From: Gordonia sp. 'Campus'
Lineage (GTDB): Bacteria > Actinomycetota > Actinomycetes > Mycobacteriales > Mycobacteriaceae
Assembly: GCF_022206305.1 (NCBI RefSeq)
Contig: NZ_JAKOIW010000022.1
Coordinates: 17,608 to 81,607 of the forward strand
DNA length: 64,000 nt
Direction of reading: 5' to 3'
In this document: positions 7,866 through 15,808 of the stretch, in pieces
Numbering within the stretch: position 1 is the stretch's first letter
Layout of the letters: every line of letters starts with the position of its first letter
Notes under the pieces: model-generated
Seen by the model: the letters and a program-made list of their open reading frames with translations, nothing else
The model's database searches: none
What the model was told of the DNA's origin: nothing
Translations under genes and position numbers: made by a program

Positions 7866-9176
7866 ATGGCCCCCTCGAGACCCAGAGTCGTTGTCATCGG
7901 TGCCGGATTCGCAGGCATGCACTGCCTCCGCCGGCTCAAGAAGGAGCCGGTCGACGTGACCGTCGTCGACCGCGGGACCAGCCACCTCTTCCAGCCACTG
8001 CTCTATCAGTGCGCCACCGGCCTGCTGTCCGAGGGCGCGATCTCCAGCCCCGTCCGACACCTGACCCGACGGCACCCGAATCTCGACGTGGTCCTGGGGG
8101 AGGCGTCGGGCATCGACGCCGAGGCCCGCGAACTGACCATCGACCGGATCGACGGGTCGTCGTTCCGGCTGTCCTACGACTACCTCGTCGTCGCCGCCGG
8201 GATGCGCACCGCCTATCGCGGCAACGAGGAGTTCGCGGCGCACGCGCCCGGGATGAAGACCCTCGACGACGCCCTGTCGATCCGGCGGAAGATCATGGCG
8301 GCGTTCGAGATGGCCGAGACGATCACCGACCCGGTCGAGCAGCGCGCGTGGCTCACGTTCGCCGTGGCGGGCGGAGGACCCACGGGGGTCGAGTTGGCCG
8401 GGCAGATCCGGGAGGTCGCCACGCTGGCGCTCGAGCGCGAGTTCGATGCGATCGACCCGGCGCAGGCACGGGTTCTGCTGTTGCACGGCGGGGACCGGGT
8501 CCTGCCGTCGTTCCACTCGAAGCTGTCGGCGAGTGCCCAGCGCACGCTCGACGACCTCGGGGTGGAGACCCATCTCGGGGTGCACGTGACCGGTGTGGGG
8601 GAGGACTACGTCGAGACCACCCGTAAGGCCGACGGGGACAAGCAGGTCTATCGCGCGCGCACCACGTTGTGGACGACGGGAGTCGAGGCGGTCCCGTTCG
8701 CGACCACGCTCGCGGGCGCGCTGGGCGTCGAGCAGGATCGCGGGGGTCGCATCCCGGTCGAGGCGGATCTCTCGGTGCCGGGTCACCCGCACGTCTTCGT
8801 GTGCGGCGACATGAGCTCGTACCGTGACCTGCCCGGTGTCGCCGAGGTGGCGATGCAAGGGGGCCGCCATGCCGGTGCGGTCATCGCCGAAACGGTTGCG
8901 GGGCAGGCGACCCGATCCCCGTTCAAGTATCGCGACCTGGGCACGGCCGCCTACATCGCCCGTCGTCACGCGATCGTGCAGTCGGGACCCCTCCATCTGT
9001 CCGGGTTCCCCGGCTGGGTGGCGTGGGGCGTCATCCACATCGCCTTCCTGGCCGGCGTCCGCAACCGGATGGGCACCGTGATGACCTGGGGCGCAACACT
9101 CCTCACCGACAGTCGACGAGAGCGCGCGATCACCTACGGCGATCCGGAGACGGCGCGGCAACCGTACGGGCAGTAA
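7866..9176 (+). CDS. ndh: Type II NADH dehydrogenase (NDH-2)
   Basis: This single-subunit flavoenzyme passes electrons from NADH to quinone at the inner face of the membrane without pumping protons. The 436 residues show the FAD-binding Rossmann motif VVVIGAGFAGM (residues 8-18), a second nucleotide-binding fold VAGGGPTGVELAG near residue 170, and the C-terminal FAD signature VFVCGDMSS. The C-terminus has the hydrophobic, weakly amphipathic segment (WVAWGVIHIAFLAGV) that anchors NDH-2 proteins. It could reoxidise NADH from the adjacent catabolic modules, but most actinobacteria carry one or two ndh genes anyway. Confidence 0.9.
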   Translation: MAPSRPRVVVIGAGFAGMHCLRRLKKEPVDVTVVDRGTSHLFQPLLYQCATGLLSEGAISSPVRHLTRRHPNLDVVLGEASGIDAEARELTIDRIDGSSFRLSYDYLVVAAGMRTAYRGNEEFAAHAPGMKTLDDALSIRRKIMAAFEMAETITDPVEQRAWLTFAVAGGGPTGVELAGQIREVATLALEREFDAIDPAQARVLLLHGGDRVLPSFHSKLSASAQRTLDDLGVETHLGVHVTGVGEDYVETTRKADGDKQVYRARTTLWTTGVEAVPFATTLAGALGVEQDRGGRIPVEADLSVPGHPHVFVCGDMSSYRDLPGVAEVAMQGGRHAGAVIAETVAGQATRSPFKYRDLGTAAYIARRHAIVQSGPLHLSGFPGWVAWGVIHIAFLAGVRNRMGTVMTWGATLLTDSRRERAITYGDPETARQPYGQ

Positions 9177-9184
9177 CGGGGTTC

Positions 9185-9234
9185 ATTCGGCCCGCTCGCT
9201 TCGCTCCCGGCGCCGGGGCGATTCGGCCCGCTCG
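9185..9234. repeat. Two copies of a 14-base direct repeat (ATTCGGCCCGCTCG)
   Basis: ATTCGGCCCGCTCG occurs at 9185-9198 and again at 9221-9234 in the gap after ndh, the first copy followed by CTTCGCTC. The motif resembles short intergenic repeats at 35161-35200 and 41360-41382 in this window. Confidence 0.6.
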
Positions 9235-9289
9235 CCGCCCGGGTTCCCGTCGAACGCTTGTCCGTGACCCCCTCGCCTGGTATCCAGAG

Positions 9290-9303
9290 TAGAACACGTT
9301 CTA
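9290..9303. promoter_or_regulatory. KstR-type operator upstream of the nitronate monooxygenase-like gene
   Basis: TAGAACACGTTCTA is a near-perfect palindrome and fits the TNNAACNNGTTNNA box bound by KstR, the TetR-family repressor of sterol catabolism in mycobacteria and rhodococci. It lies 24 bases before the start codon at 9328, where a bound repressor would block transcription. The match is seen directly; binding is inferred. Confidence 0.6.
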
Positions 9304-9327
9304 ATTCTGACCGGCGAGGAGTCCTCC

Positions 9328-10455
9328 ATGCACACCCCGATCTGCGACGAGCTCGGTATCGAGTTCCCGATCTTCGCGTTCACCCACTGCCGCGACGTGG
9401 TGGTCGCGGTGAGCAAGGCGGGTGGATTCGGCGTGCTCGGCGCGGTCGGGTTCACGCCGGAGGAGCTCGAGATCGAGCTCAACTGGATCGACGAGCACAT
9501 CGGCGACCGTCCCTACGGCGTCGACATCGTCATCCCGAACAAGTACGAGGGCATGGACTCGAACATGTCGGGTGAAGAGCTCACCAAGATGCTGCAGTCG
9601 ATGGTCCCCGCGGAGACCCTCGACTTCGGTCGCAAGCTCCTGCGCGACCACGGCGTGCCGCTCAGCGAGGACAGCGACAACTCGCTGCAGCTCCTGGGGT
9701 GGACCGAGGCCACCGCCACCCCGCAGGTCGAGATCGCGCTGCAGCATCCCAAGGTCACCCTGATCGCGAACGCGCTCGGGACGCCGCCCGCCGACATGAT
9801 CGAGAAGATCCAGGCCGCGGGCCGCAAGGTGGCCGCGCTGTGCGGTTCACCGAAGCAGGCGCGCAAACACGCCGACGCGGGCGTCGACATCATCATCGCC
9901 CAGGGCGGCGAGGGCGGTGGTCACTGCGGCGAGGTGGGGTCCATCGTGCTCTGGCCGCAGGTGGTCAAAGAGGTTGCGCCGGTGCCGGTTCTGGCAGCCG
10001 GCGGCATCGGCAGCGGTGAGCAGATCGCGGCGGCCCTCGCGCTCGGTGCGCAGGGCGCGTGGAGCGGTTCGCAGTGGCTGATGGTCGAAGAGGCGGAGAA
10101 CACCCCGGTCCAGCAGCAGACCTACATCGAGGCCTCCAGTCGCGACACGGTCCGCAGCCGGTCGTTCACGGGCAAGCCGTGCCGCATGCTCCGCAACGAC
10201 TGGACCGAGGCCTGGGAGGACCCGAACAATCCCGATCCGTTGGGAATGCCGTTGCAGTACATGGTCTCCGGCATGGCGGTCGCGGCGACGCACAAGCACC
10301 CCGACGAGAGCATCGACGTCGCTTTCAATCCCGTGGGTCAGGTCGTCGGGCAGTTCCGCAAGGTCGAGAAGACCTCCGCGGTGATCGAGCGGTGGGTCAC
10401 CGAATACATCGACGCGACGGGCAGTCTGGAGTCGTTCGCCAACGCGAACGCCTGA
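9328..10455 (+). CDS. Nitronate monooxygenase-like flavoprotein (2-nitropropane dioxygenase family)
   Basis: The 375-residue TIM-barrel FMN enzyme has the family signatures AQGGEGGGHCGE (about 191-202, with H199 where NMO enzymes have their catalytic base) and LAAGGIGSG (about 222-230) for phosphate binding. Start ATG 9328 follows a good ribosome site (GGCGAGGAG). Actinobacteria hold many paralogues, some assigned to nitroalkane oxidation and some to steroid or fatty-acid metabolism, so the reaction cannot be named. The upstream KstR-type box points to a sterol or cholesterol role. A long hairpin follows the stop. Confidence 0.8.
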   Translation: MHTPICDELGIEFPIFAFTHCRDVVVAVSKAGGFGVLGAVGFTPEELEIELNWIDEHIGDRPYGVDIVIPNKYEGMDSNMSGEELTKMLQSMVPAETLDFGRKLLRDHGVPLSEDSDNSLQLLGWTEATATPQVEIALQHPKVTLIANALGTPPADMIEKIQAAGRKVAALCGSPKQARKHADAGVDIIIAQGGEGGGHCGEVGSIVLWPQVVKEVAPVPVLAAGGIGSGEQIAAALALGAQGAWSGSQWLMVEEAENTPVQQQTYIEASSRDTVRSRSFTGKPCRMLRNDWTEAWEDPNNPDPLGMPLQYMVSGMAVAATHKHPDESIDVAFNPVGQVVGQFRKVEKTSAVIERWVTEYIDATGSLESFANANA

Positions 10456-10464
10456 GCATTCGGC

Positions 10465-10495
10465 GGTGGCGACCTCACTCGGTGAGGTCGCCACC
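10465..10495. terminator. Bidirectional hairpin between convergent genes
   Basis: A 14-bp perfect stem (GGTGGCGACCTCAC at 10465-10478 pairing with 10482-10495) has a 3-base loop. It lies ten bases after the nitronate monooxygenase-like stop and covers the last codons and stop of the convergent rhodanese gene. Confidence 0.75.
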
Positions 10496-10804
10496 GGCCG
10501 CTCGCCAGCCGATGAGGCCGCCACTCATGTTGGCGGCCTCGAAGCCGTTCTCCACCAGGAGGTTTGCTGCACCGGCGGATCGGATTCCGCCGGTGCAGAA
10601 CGCAATCAGCAGGGTGTCCTCGGGCAGCTCGAGGCACCGCGCCGGCAGCACCTCCAGGGGCATGTGCACCGCATCGGGGATGTGGACGCGGTTCCATTCG
10701 AAGTCGCGGCGGACATCGACGACGACGGCGCCCTCGGCGACCAGGCGCAGCGCCTCGGCGGCGGACACGGTCGGGGGTCGACGGAGGTAGTGGCGAACCT
10801 TCAC
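10475..10804 (-). CDS. Single-domain rhodanese-like sulfurtransferase
   Basis: This is a small rhodanese domain of about 109 residues from the GTG at 10804. It contains VVDVRRDFEWNRVHIPDAVHMPL, typical of the fold, and an active-site loop FCTGGIRSAGAA with the cysteine that would carry persulfide. Such proteins move sulfane sulphur or handle thiol stress; the acceptor is unknown. The frame is open to 10912, but the added N-terminus is Arg/Ser-rich, unlike the family, and would include the operator upstream. It lies downstream of a marR gene on the same strand, which may control it. Confidence 0.8.
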   Translation of the reverse strand: MKVRHYLRRPPTVSAAEALRLVAEGAVVVDVRRDFEWNRVHIPDAVHMPLEVLPARCLELPEDTLLIAFCTGGIRSAGAANLLVENGFEAANMSGGLIGWRAAGGDLTE

Positions 10805-10805
10805 A

Positions 10806-10826
10806 ACCTTCAGTCTAACTGAAGGT
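10806..10826. promoter_or_regulatory. Perfect inverted repeat, probable MarR operator
   Basis: The arms ACCTTCAGT and ACTGAAGGT are perfectly complementary and separated by CTA. The site sits one base upstream of the rhodanese start codon and 25 bases after the end of the marR gene. Its size and symmetry suit a MarR dimer, so the adjacent regulator is the obvious candidate to bind. Confidence 0.6.
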
Positions 10827-10850
10827 GTCGTTCCTTGCCATCTCGACCGA

Positions 10851-11267
10851 TCACGACTCCGGGATCGAGCGGCCCAGCACGTCGCGCAGTGCCCGAGCGA
10901 GTTCGGGATCACGCGAGGTGAACTCGGCGTCGAGTCGGCTGACCGCCGCGGTGGCGCGGGAGAGCGCCTCCTCGCCCGCCGGGGTGATCCGCAGCGTCGA
11001 AGCGGCCCCGGCGTGGGCGGTGGCGTCGTCGACGAGGCCGGCGTCGACGAATCCCGAGACCGCGGCGTGTGCGCTCTGCACCGTGATGCGCGACCGGCGG
11101 GCCAGTTCGCTGAAGGAGATGTCCGGTGTGCCGCGGATGTGACCGAGCAGACCGAACTTCCGTGTCGTCAGTCCGAGGGGTTTGAGCGCGGAGCCGAGCT
11201 CGGCCTCCCACACCCGGCTGAGGGTGAGCAGGGTGACGACCGGGCTGAACGGCGGCGGCTCCGACAT
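10851..11267 (-). CDS. MarR-family transcriptional regulator
   Basis: This 138-residue winged-helix protein has the MarR pattern: LTTRKFGLLGHIRG, SFSELARRSRITVQSAHAAVSGFVDAGLV (recognition helix) and a wing with STLRITPAGEEAL, followed by a dimerisation helix. It is on the same strand as, and 49 bases after, the amine oxidase gene and 46 bases before the rhodanese gene. MarR proteins regulate iac genes in some Pseudomonas strains, but this one stands outside the iac block and beside a palindrome at the rhodanese start, so a local role is more likely. Confidence 0.85.
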   Translation of the reverse strand: MSEPPPFSPVVTLLTLSRVWEAELGSALKPLGLTTRKFGLLGHIRGTPDISFSELARRSRITVQSAHAAVSGFVDAGLVDDATAHAGAASTLRITPAGEEALSRATAAVSRLDAEFTSRDPELARALRDVLGRSIPES

Positions 11268-11316
11268 GGGGGCAGGCTAACAGTCACCCGGGACGGCGAC
11301 GCCGGTGTCCGCGCGC

Positions 11317-12711
11317 TCACCGCAGTTCGGCCATCACCTTGCGTGCGGTGGTGATCCCGGATTCGATGGCGCCGTCGACCACCACGCCGTTCCAACCCTT
11401 CGCGAAGTCTGCCCCCGCGAAGTGCAGGCGGGTGGTGGAGTCGTGGAACAGACTCCAGCCGTTGAAGAACTGACCTGACTTGAGCGTCGCCCAGGTCTGG
11501 CCCGACCACGGGTCGGCAACCCAGTCATGACCGCCGCACTCGAGCACGGTCAGGTCGGTGCGCCACACATCGAGGGCCTTCTGCGCCGAGGCGACGTCGT
11601 CGAGGTCGATGGCGGTGTGGTCGGAACCGAAGCCGACGAGGATGGTGGCGTCCTCGTCCTCGAGGAAGTATTCGCTGCGCAGCAGTGAGATCGGGTGCTG
11701 TCCGGGCGCTCCGGCGATCACGGAGTGGTGGCCGGCGACCTTGACCCAGATCTTGAACCCCACCGAGTTGGTGCCGTCGGCGATGAGTGCGGTCTGCTCG
11801 GCCGACAGTGCGGGGCTGAAGTCGATGGTGCGCAGCGCGCCGATGGGTGCGGTGACGATCACCGCGTCCGCCGAGACGACCTCACCGGTCGCCAGTGTCA
11901 CCCGGGCGCCGTGGGAGTCGTGCGCCACCGAACGAACCGGTGTGCCCAGCGTGATCTCGCCACGCAGGTCGCCGGCGATCGCGTCGTAGAGGCCCCGCAT
12001 CCCGTTGGTGAGTTTGAACCTCAGGGTCTGCTCGTCCATGAGAGAGCTGCGGTGATCGCTCAGCGACGCCCAGTGTTTGGCCATCAGCGGGGACGCCGTG
12101 GCCGTCGGGCCCTGGTACCCGGCCGACCAGTACGAGTCGGCGAGGTCGATCTCCTCGCGGGTGAACTCGCCGTCGTGCAGGCAGTCGAGGACGCTGCCCT
12201 TGTCGGCGGCCAGGAAACGTTCCCGCAGTTCGGGATCCGTGTCGGGGTCACGGAGGATCGCGAGCGGGTCGTGCGGGTACGGGAAGAACTCGCGCGAGCC
12301 GTCGACGATGGTCTCCTGCAGCCGGGAGAGCTTGGCGTCGAGGTCGTGTTCGGTGCCGGAGTGCACGACGCCGTCGCTCACCCAGTACGCCGACTCGATG
12401 TCGGGGCTGGGGTAGATGGTCTGTGCATAGCGGGTGATCTCGGTCCAGACGAACGGTTGCATCCAGTGCACCCACGTCGCGCCCATCTCCAGGGCATGGC
12501 CGCCCAGGCGTTCGTCGGTCCAGGCCCGGCCGCCGATGCGTTCGCGCGCCTCGATGACGCGGACGTCGATGCCTGCGGCCTCGAGTTCGCGGGCCGCGGT
12601 GAGGCCGGCGAAGCCGGCTCCGATGACGATGACCGATGGGCGTGGGGGTGTCGCCGAATCCGCTGTCTCTCGGGCGGATTGGCGGTCGTCGGGTCGGGGG
12701 TGAGAGGACAT
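11317..12711 (-). CDS. Flavin-containing monoamine oxidase
   Basis: This FAD-dependent amine oxidase of 464 residues would convert a primary amine to an aldehyde with release of ammonia and peroxide. It shows the dinucleotide-binding motif VIVIGAGFAGLTAARELEAAG (near residues 27-47), ARERIGGRAWT and ALEMGATWVHW, and a C-terminal LHFAGADFAKGWNGVVVDGAIESG. The SGGC/Y sequence used for covalent flavin attachment in mammalian MAO is absent, so FAD is probably non-covalent. It is the last gene of a permease-aldehyde dehydrogenase-oxidase operon (36 bases after the dehydrogenase), start ATG 12711 behind CAGGAG. The amine could be an arylethylamine or a polyamine. Confidence 0.85.
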   Translation of the reverse strand: MSSHPRPDDRQSARETADSATPPRPSVIVIGAGFAGLTAARELEAAGIDVRVIEARERIGGRAWTDERLGGHALEMGATWVHWMQPFVWTEITRYAQTIYPSPDIESAYWVSDGVVHSGTEHDLDAKLSRLQETIVDGSREFFPYPHDPLAILRDPDTDPELRERFLAADKGSVLDCLHDGEFTREEIDLADSYWSAGYQGPTATASPLMAKHWASLSDHRSSLMDEQTLRFKLTNGMRGLYDAIAGDLRGEITLGTPVRSVAHDSHGARVTLATGEVVSADAVIVTAPIGALRTIDFSPALSAEQTALIADGTNSVGFKIWVKVAGHHSVIAGAPGQHPISLLRSEYFLEDEDATILVGFGSDHTAIDLDDVASAQKALDVWRTDLTVLECGGHDWVADPWSGQTWATLKSGQFFNGWSLFHDSTTRLHFAGADFAKGWNGVVVDGAIESGITTARKVMAELR

Positions 12712-12747
12712 GACTGCTCCTGGAGGCGGTGTGGAGGGGACGAGGTG

Positions 12748-14202
12748 TCAGAGAACGACGGTGACCGTCTTGGACTCGGTATAGGCGAGGATGCCCTCGT
12801 ACCCGAGTTCGCGACCGATACCGCTCGCCTTGACACCACCCCACGGGAGTTGCGGCGCCAGCGGCGACCAGCCGTTGATGCCGATGGCCCCCGCATCGAT
12901 GCGCGCGGCGGCGGTGTGGGCTCGGGTCAGGTCGGTGGTCCAGACGGTCGCCGACAGTCCGTACTGGTTGTCGTTGGCCAATGCCAGCGCCTCGTCGTCG
13001 GTGTCGAACGGGATGACCAGGCCGACGGGTCCGAAGATCTCCTCGCGGGCGACGGTCATGTCGTTGCGTCCGGCCAGGACGGTGGGTGTCACGTAGAAAC
13101 CGGCGGAGTCCGGTGCCGCACCGCCGCTGACGACCTCGGCACCCTCGTCGACGCCGGCCTCCAGCAGGGCGAGGACGCGGTCCCGCTGGCGGGCGTTGAC
13201 CAGCGGGCCCATTGTCGTCGACGGGTCGAACGGGTCGCCGAGTACCTGGGCCTGTGCGGCACCGGTGAGTCCGTCGAGGATCGCGTCGTAGACCTTGCGG
13301 TGCGCGATCACCCGGGTGCCCGCTGCACAGACCTCGCCCTGGTTGAAGAACATGCCCATCGCACATCCCTGGATGGCGGCGTCGAGGTCGGCGTCGTCGA
13401 AGACGATCTGTGGTGCCTTGCCGCCCAATTCGAGTGCGGTGCGCCGGAACGTGTCCGCGGAGTCGCGCAGGATGGTCCGACCGGTCTCGGTGGAGCCGGT
13501 GAAGGAGATCTTCTTGACCCCGGGGTGGCGGGACAGGGCGGCGCCGGCCACGCGGCCGATGCCGGTGACCACGTTGACCGTTCCGGCCGGGAAGCCGGCC
13601 TCGTCGACGAGTTCGGCCAGGCGGAGCACCGACAGCGAGGCGTCCTCGGCGGGCTTGATGACCACCGTGTTCCCGGCTGCGAGGGCGGGCGCCAGCTTCC
13701 ATCCGAGGATCATCAACGGCGCGTTCCACGGGATGATGGCCCCGACCACGCCGATCGGTTCGCGCCGCGTGTACGCGTGGGTGGGAACAGGTCCGCCGAG
13801 GTATCCGTCATTGGCGATGAGTTCACCGTTGATCTTGTCCGCCCAGCCCGCGTAGTAGCGCAAGGTGGCGATCAGGTTCGGGATCATCAGCGCCGAACTC
13901 ATGCCGACCGGGCGTCCCATGTCGAGCGACTCGAGCGCGGCGAGTTGTTCGATGTCGCGCTCGACGAGATCGGCGAGCCGGTTCAGCAGCATGCCCTTGC
14001 GCGACGGTGCGAGGGCGCCCCACTCGCCGCGGAAAGCCGCATACGCGGCGGTGACCGCGGCGTCGACGTCGGCGTCGTCGGCCGACGCGAGCTCGGCAAG
14101 TGGTTGTGCCGTCGACGGATTGAGGGTCGTGAAGGTGGCGTCTGCGCTTCGCCAGGTGCCACCGATGTAGAGGCCGGTGTGCAGGTTCGAGATGTCGATC
14201 AT
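12748..14202 (-). CDS. NAD(P)-dependent aldehyde dehydrogenase
   Basis: A 484-residue aldehyde dehydrogenase superfamily member with all key residues: N160 in IIPWNAP, general base E258 in LELGGKAP, and nucleophile C292 in GEVCAAGTR. Between permease and amine oxidase in one operon (27 and 36 base gaps), it most simply oxidises the aldehyde made by the amine oxidase to a carboxylic acid. If the amine were tryptamine the product would be indole-3-acetic acid, the expected substrate of the next cluster; that is inference. Start ATG 14202 has no obvious Shine-Dalgarno, suggesting coupling to the permease gene. Confidence 0.9.
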   Translation of the reverse strand: MIDISNLHTGLYIGGTWRSADATFTTLNPSTAQPLAELASADDADVDAAVTAAYAAFRGEWGALAPSRKGMLLNRLADLVERDIEQLAALESLDMGRPVGMSSALMIPNLIATLRYYAGWADKINGELIANDGYLGGPVPTHAYTRREPIGVVGAIIPWNAPLMILGWKLAPALAAGNTVVIKPAEDASLSVLRLAELVDEAGFPAGTVNVVTGIGRVAGAALSRHPGVKKISFTGSTETGRTILRDSADTFRRTALELGGKAPQIVFDDADLDAAIQGCAMGMFFNQGEVCAAGTRVIAHRKVYDAILDGLTGAAQAQVLGDPFDPSTTMGPLVNARQRDRVLALLEAGVDEGAEVVSGGAAPDSAGFYVTPTVLAGRNDMTVAREEIFGPVGLVIPFDTDDEALALANDNQYGLSATVWTTDLTRAHTAAARIDAGAIGINGWSPLAPQLPWGGVKASGIGRELGYEGILAYTESKTVTVVL

Positions 14203-14229
14203 GAGGAGTTCGCTTTCTGGGTTGGCTGA

Positions 14230-15666
14230 TCAGGATGCGGAAGTCGCCTGGTTGTCTCGGCGCGCGGGCCGACGCCAGCGGCCGATGCATGCGCCCGCCG
14301 CGAACACGGCGGCGATGACGAGCAGGAACACGGTGGCGAGGACCTGTGACCCGCTGATGAGGGTGGTGAAGTTGGCGACCACGAGCGCGGTGATGCCGAG
14401 CAGCCCGACTGTGCCCAGGGCCGGCGCTATCCTGGTGTGCCACAACCGATTATCTGTGGTGTCCCGCCGGAACCAGACGATGATCGCGATGCTGGTGAGC
14501 ACCATCAGCACCAGGATGCTCACGATCGCGACACCGGCCATCCAGGTGAACAACTGCAGCACGGGATCGGCGCCGGCCGCCGCGAAGGCGCCGACCAGGA
14601 TGAAGGCGGTCGCCGTCTGCACCACCGAGCCGATGTGCGGCGAGCCGTGGCGACCGTGCACATCCATGAGCCGGCGCGGTGCGTACCCGGTCCTCGACAG
14701 TGCGAACGTGTAGCGCGCGATCGCATTGTGGAAGGCGAGGAGTGCGGCGAACAGGCTCGTCACCAGCATCACCATCATGACGTCGGCGGCGACGCTCCCG
14801 AGGAAGGTGGTGGTGGCGATGAAGGTCAGGTTGGCCGGATCGGACTGTGCGGCGGCCTGTACCTGGTCGGAACCGAAGGCGAGCACCACCGCCCAGCTCG
14901 CCGCGGCGTAGAGGACACCGATGGTGCCCACGGCGACGTAGGTCGCGATCGGCACGGTCCGCCTCGGATTGCGGGCCTCCTCGCCGTAGATGGCCGTCGC
15001 CTCGAAGCCGACGAACGAGCCGATGGCGAACATCAATGCGATGCCGGGCGAGCCCGAGAGGAATGCCGACGGCGTGAACGACACGACGTCGACTCCGTGC
15101 GCGCCACCCTGGGCCAGCACCGCGATCGTCAACGCGACGATCAGCGCGATCTCGGCCACGAGAAGGACGCCGAGCACCTTGGCGCCGAGGTCGATGCTGC
15201 GATAGCCGAGGACCGCCACCATGGCCATCAGCACGAACGCCCACAGCCACCACGGCACGTCGGGACCACCGAACCGGATCACGACGTCGCGCATGGTGGA
15301 TGCCGCCAGGCCGTAGATCGCCGCCTGGATGGTCGTGTAGGCGAGCAGGGCCAACGCGGCCGAGCCGACGCCGGCGCTGCGGCCGAGACCCTTGGTGACG
15401 TAGGCGTAGAAGGCGCCGGTGTCGGTCACCGAACTGCTCATCGCGGCGTAGCCGACGCTGAACACAAGCAGGACGGCCGCGGCGATGATGTAGGCCATCG
15501 GGGCTCCCGCGCCGTTGCCGGTGGCGATCATCACGGGCAGCGAACCGGCTACCGCGGTGAGTGGCGCGGCCGCCGCGATGACCAGGAAGACGATGCCGGC
15601 AACGCCGATCGAACCCCGGAGGGTCGATCGGGCGGGAGCCGACGTCGGATGGGTGGTGTCGACCAT
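14230..15666 (-). CDS. APC-superfamily amino acid/amine permease
   Basis: A 478-residue integral membrane protein with about twelve hydrophobic segments and the APC N-terminal pattern GSIGVAGIVFLVIAAAAPL and AFYAYVTKGLG. The conserved GFEATAIYGEEARNPRRTVP loop is typical of amino-acid/polyamine/organocation transporters. It is first in the operon with aldehyde dehydrogenase and amine oxidase, so it probably imports the amine they degrade. Start ATG 15666 follows ACAGGAGAG. The divergent TetR gene and two inverted repeats lie just upstream. Confidence 0.85.
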   Translation of the reverse strand: MVDTTHPTSAPARSTLRGSIGVAGIVFLVIAAAAPLTAVAGSLPVMIATGNGAGAPMAYIIAAAVLLVFSVGYAAMSSSVTDTGAFYAYVTKGLGRSAGVGSAALALLAYTTIQAAIYGLAASTMRDVVIRFGGPDVPWWLWAFVLMAMVAVLGYRSIDLGAKVLGVLLVAEIALIVALTIAVLAQGGAHGVDVVSFTPSAFLSGSPGIALMFAIGSFVGFEATAIYGEEARNPRRTVPIATYVAVGTIGVLYAAASWAVVLAFGSDQVQAAAQSDPANLTFIATTTFLGSVAADVMMVMLVTSLFAALLAFHNAIARYTFALSRTGYAPRRLMDVHGRHGSPHIGSVVQTATAFILVGAFAAAGADPVLQLFTWMAGVAIVSILVLMVLTSIAIIVWFRRDTTDNRLWHTRIAPALGTVGLLGITALVVANFTTLISGSQVLATVFLLVIAAVFAAGACIGRWRRPARRDNQATSAS

Positions 15667-15687
15667 GTCGAGCTCTCCTGTCGGTTA

Positions 15688-15709
15688 TGGTTCAACGAGC
15701 GTAGAACCA
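15688..15709. promoter_or_regulatory. Inverted repeat near the permease start, candidate operator
   Basis: TGGTTC and GAACCA (15688-15693 and 15704-15709) are perfect inverted arms with ten bases between them, about 22 bases upstream of the permease start codon. It is one of two dyads in the 142-base permease/tetR intergenic region. Confidence 0.4.
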
Positions 15710-15765
15710 AGAACTGTGATGGAGGCTACATCCGGGGTGCGGGTGCCGGAAGCGGAACGGGGGTC

Positions 15766-15780
15766 GGTAAAACCTTTACC
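15766..15780. promoter_or_regulatory. Probable TetR operator upstream of the divergent regulator
   Basis: GGTAAA-ACC-TTTACC is a perfect 6-bp inverted repeat with a 3-base spacer, 28 bases before the tetR start at 15809. TetR-family proteins usually bind such dyads between themselves and a divergent target operon. Confidence 0.5.
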
Positions 15781-15808
15781 CGGGGCCGAACCGAGCCAGG
15801 GAGATGTG

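Noticed and set aside
7803..9161. Upstream extension of the paoA frame to 634 residues
   Set aside because: The extra 450 residues are antisense to ndh and show no domain; the 2Fe-2S protein begins at about 7802.
10851..11267. MarR as the IacR regulator of the IAA cluster
   Set aside because: It is separated from the iac genes by the amine operon and lies beside a palindrome at the rhodanese start; the two-component genes inside the cluster are better candidates.
11695..14229. 844-residue open frame on the plus strand
   Set aside because: It is antisense to the amine oxidase and aldehyde dehydrogenase genes, has no recognisable domain, and is the usual mirror frame of high-GC coding DNA.
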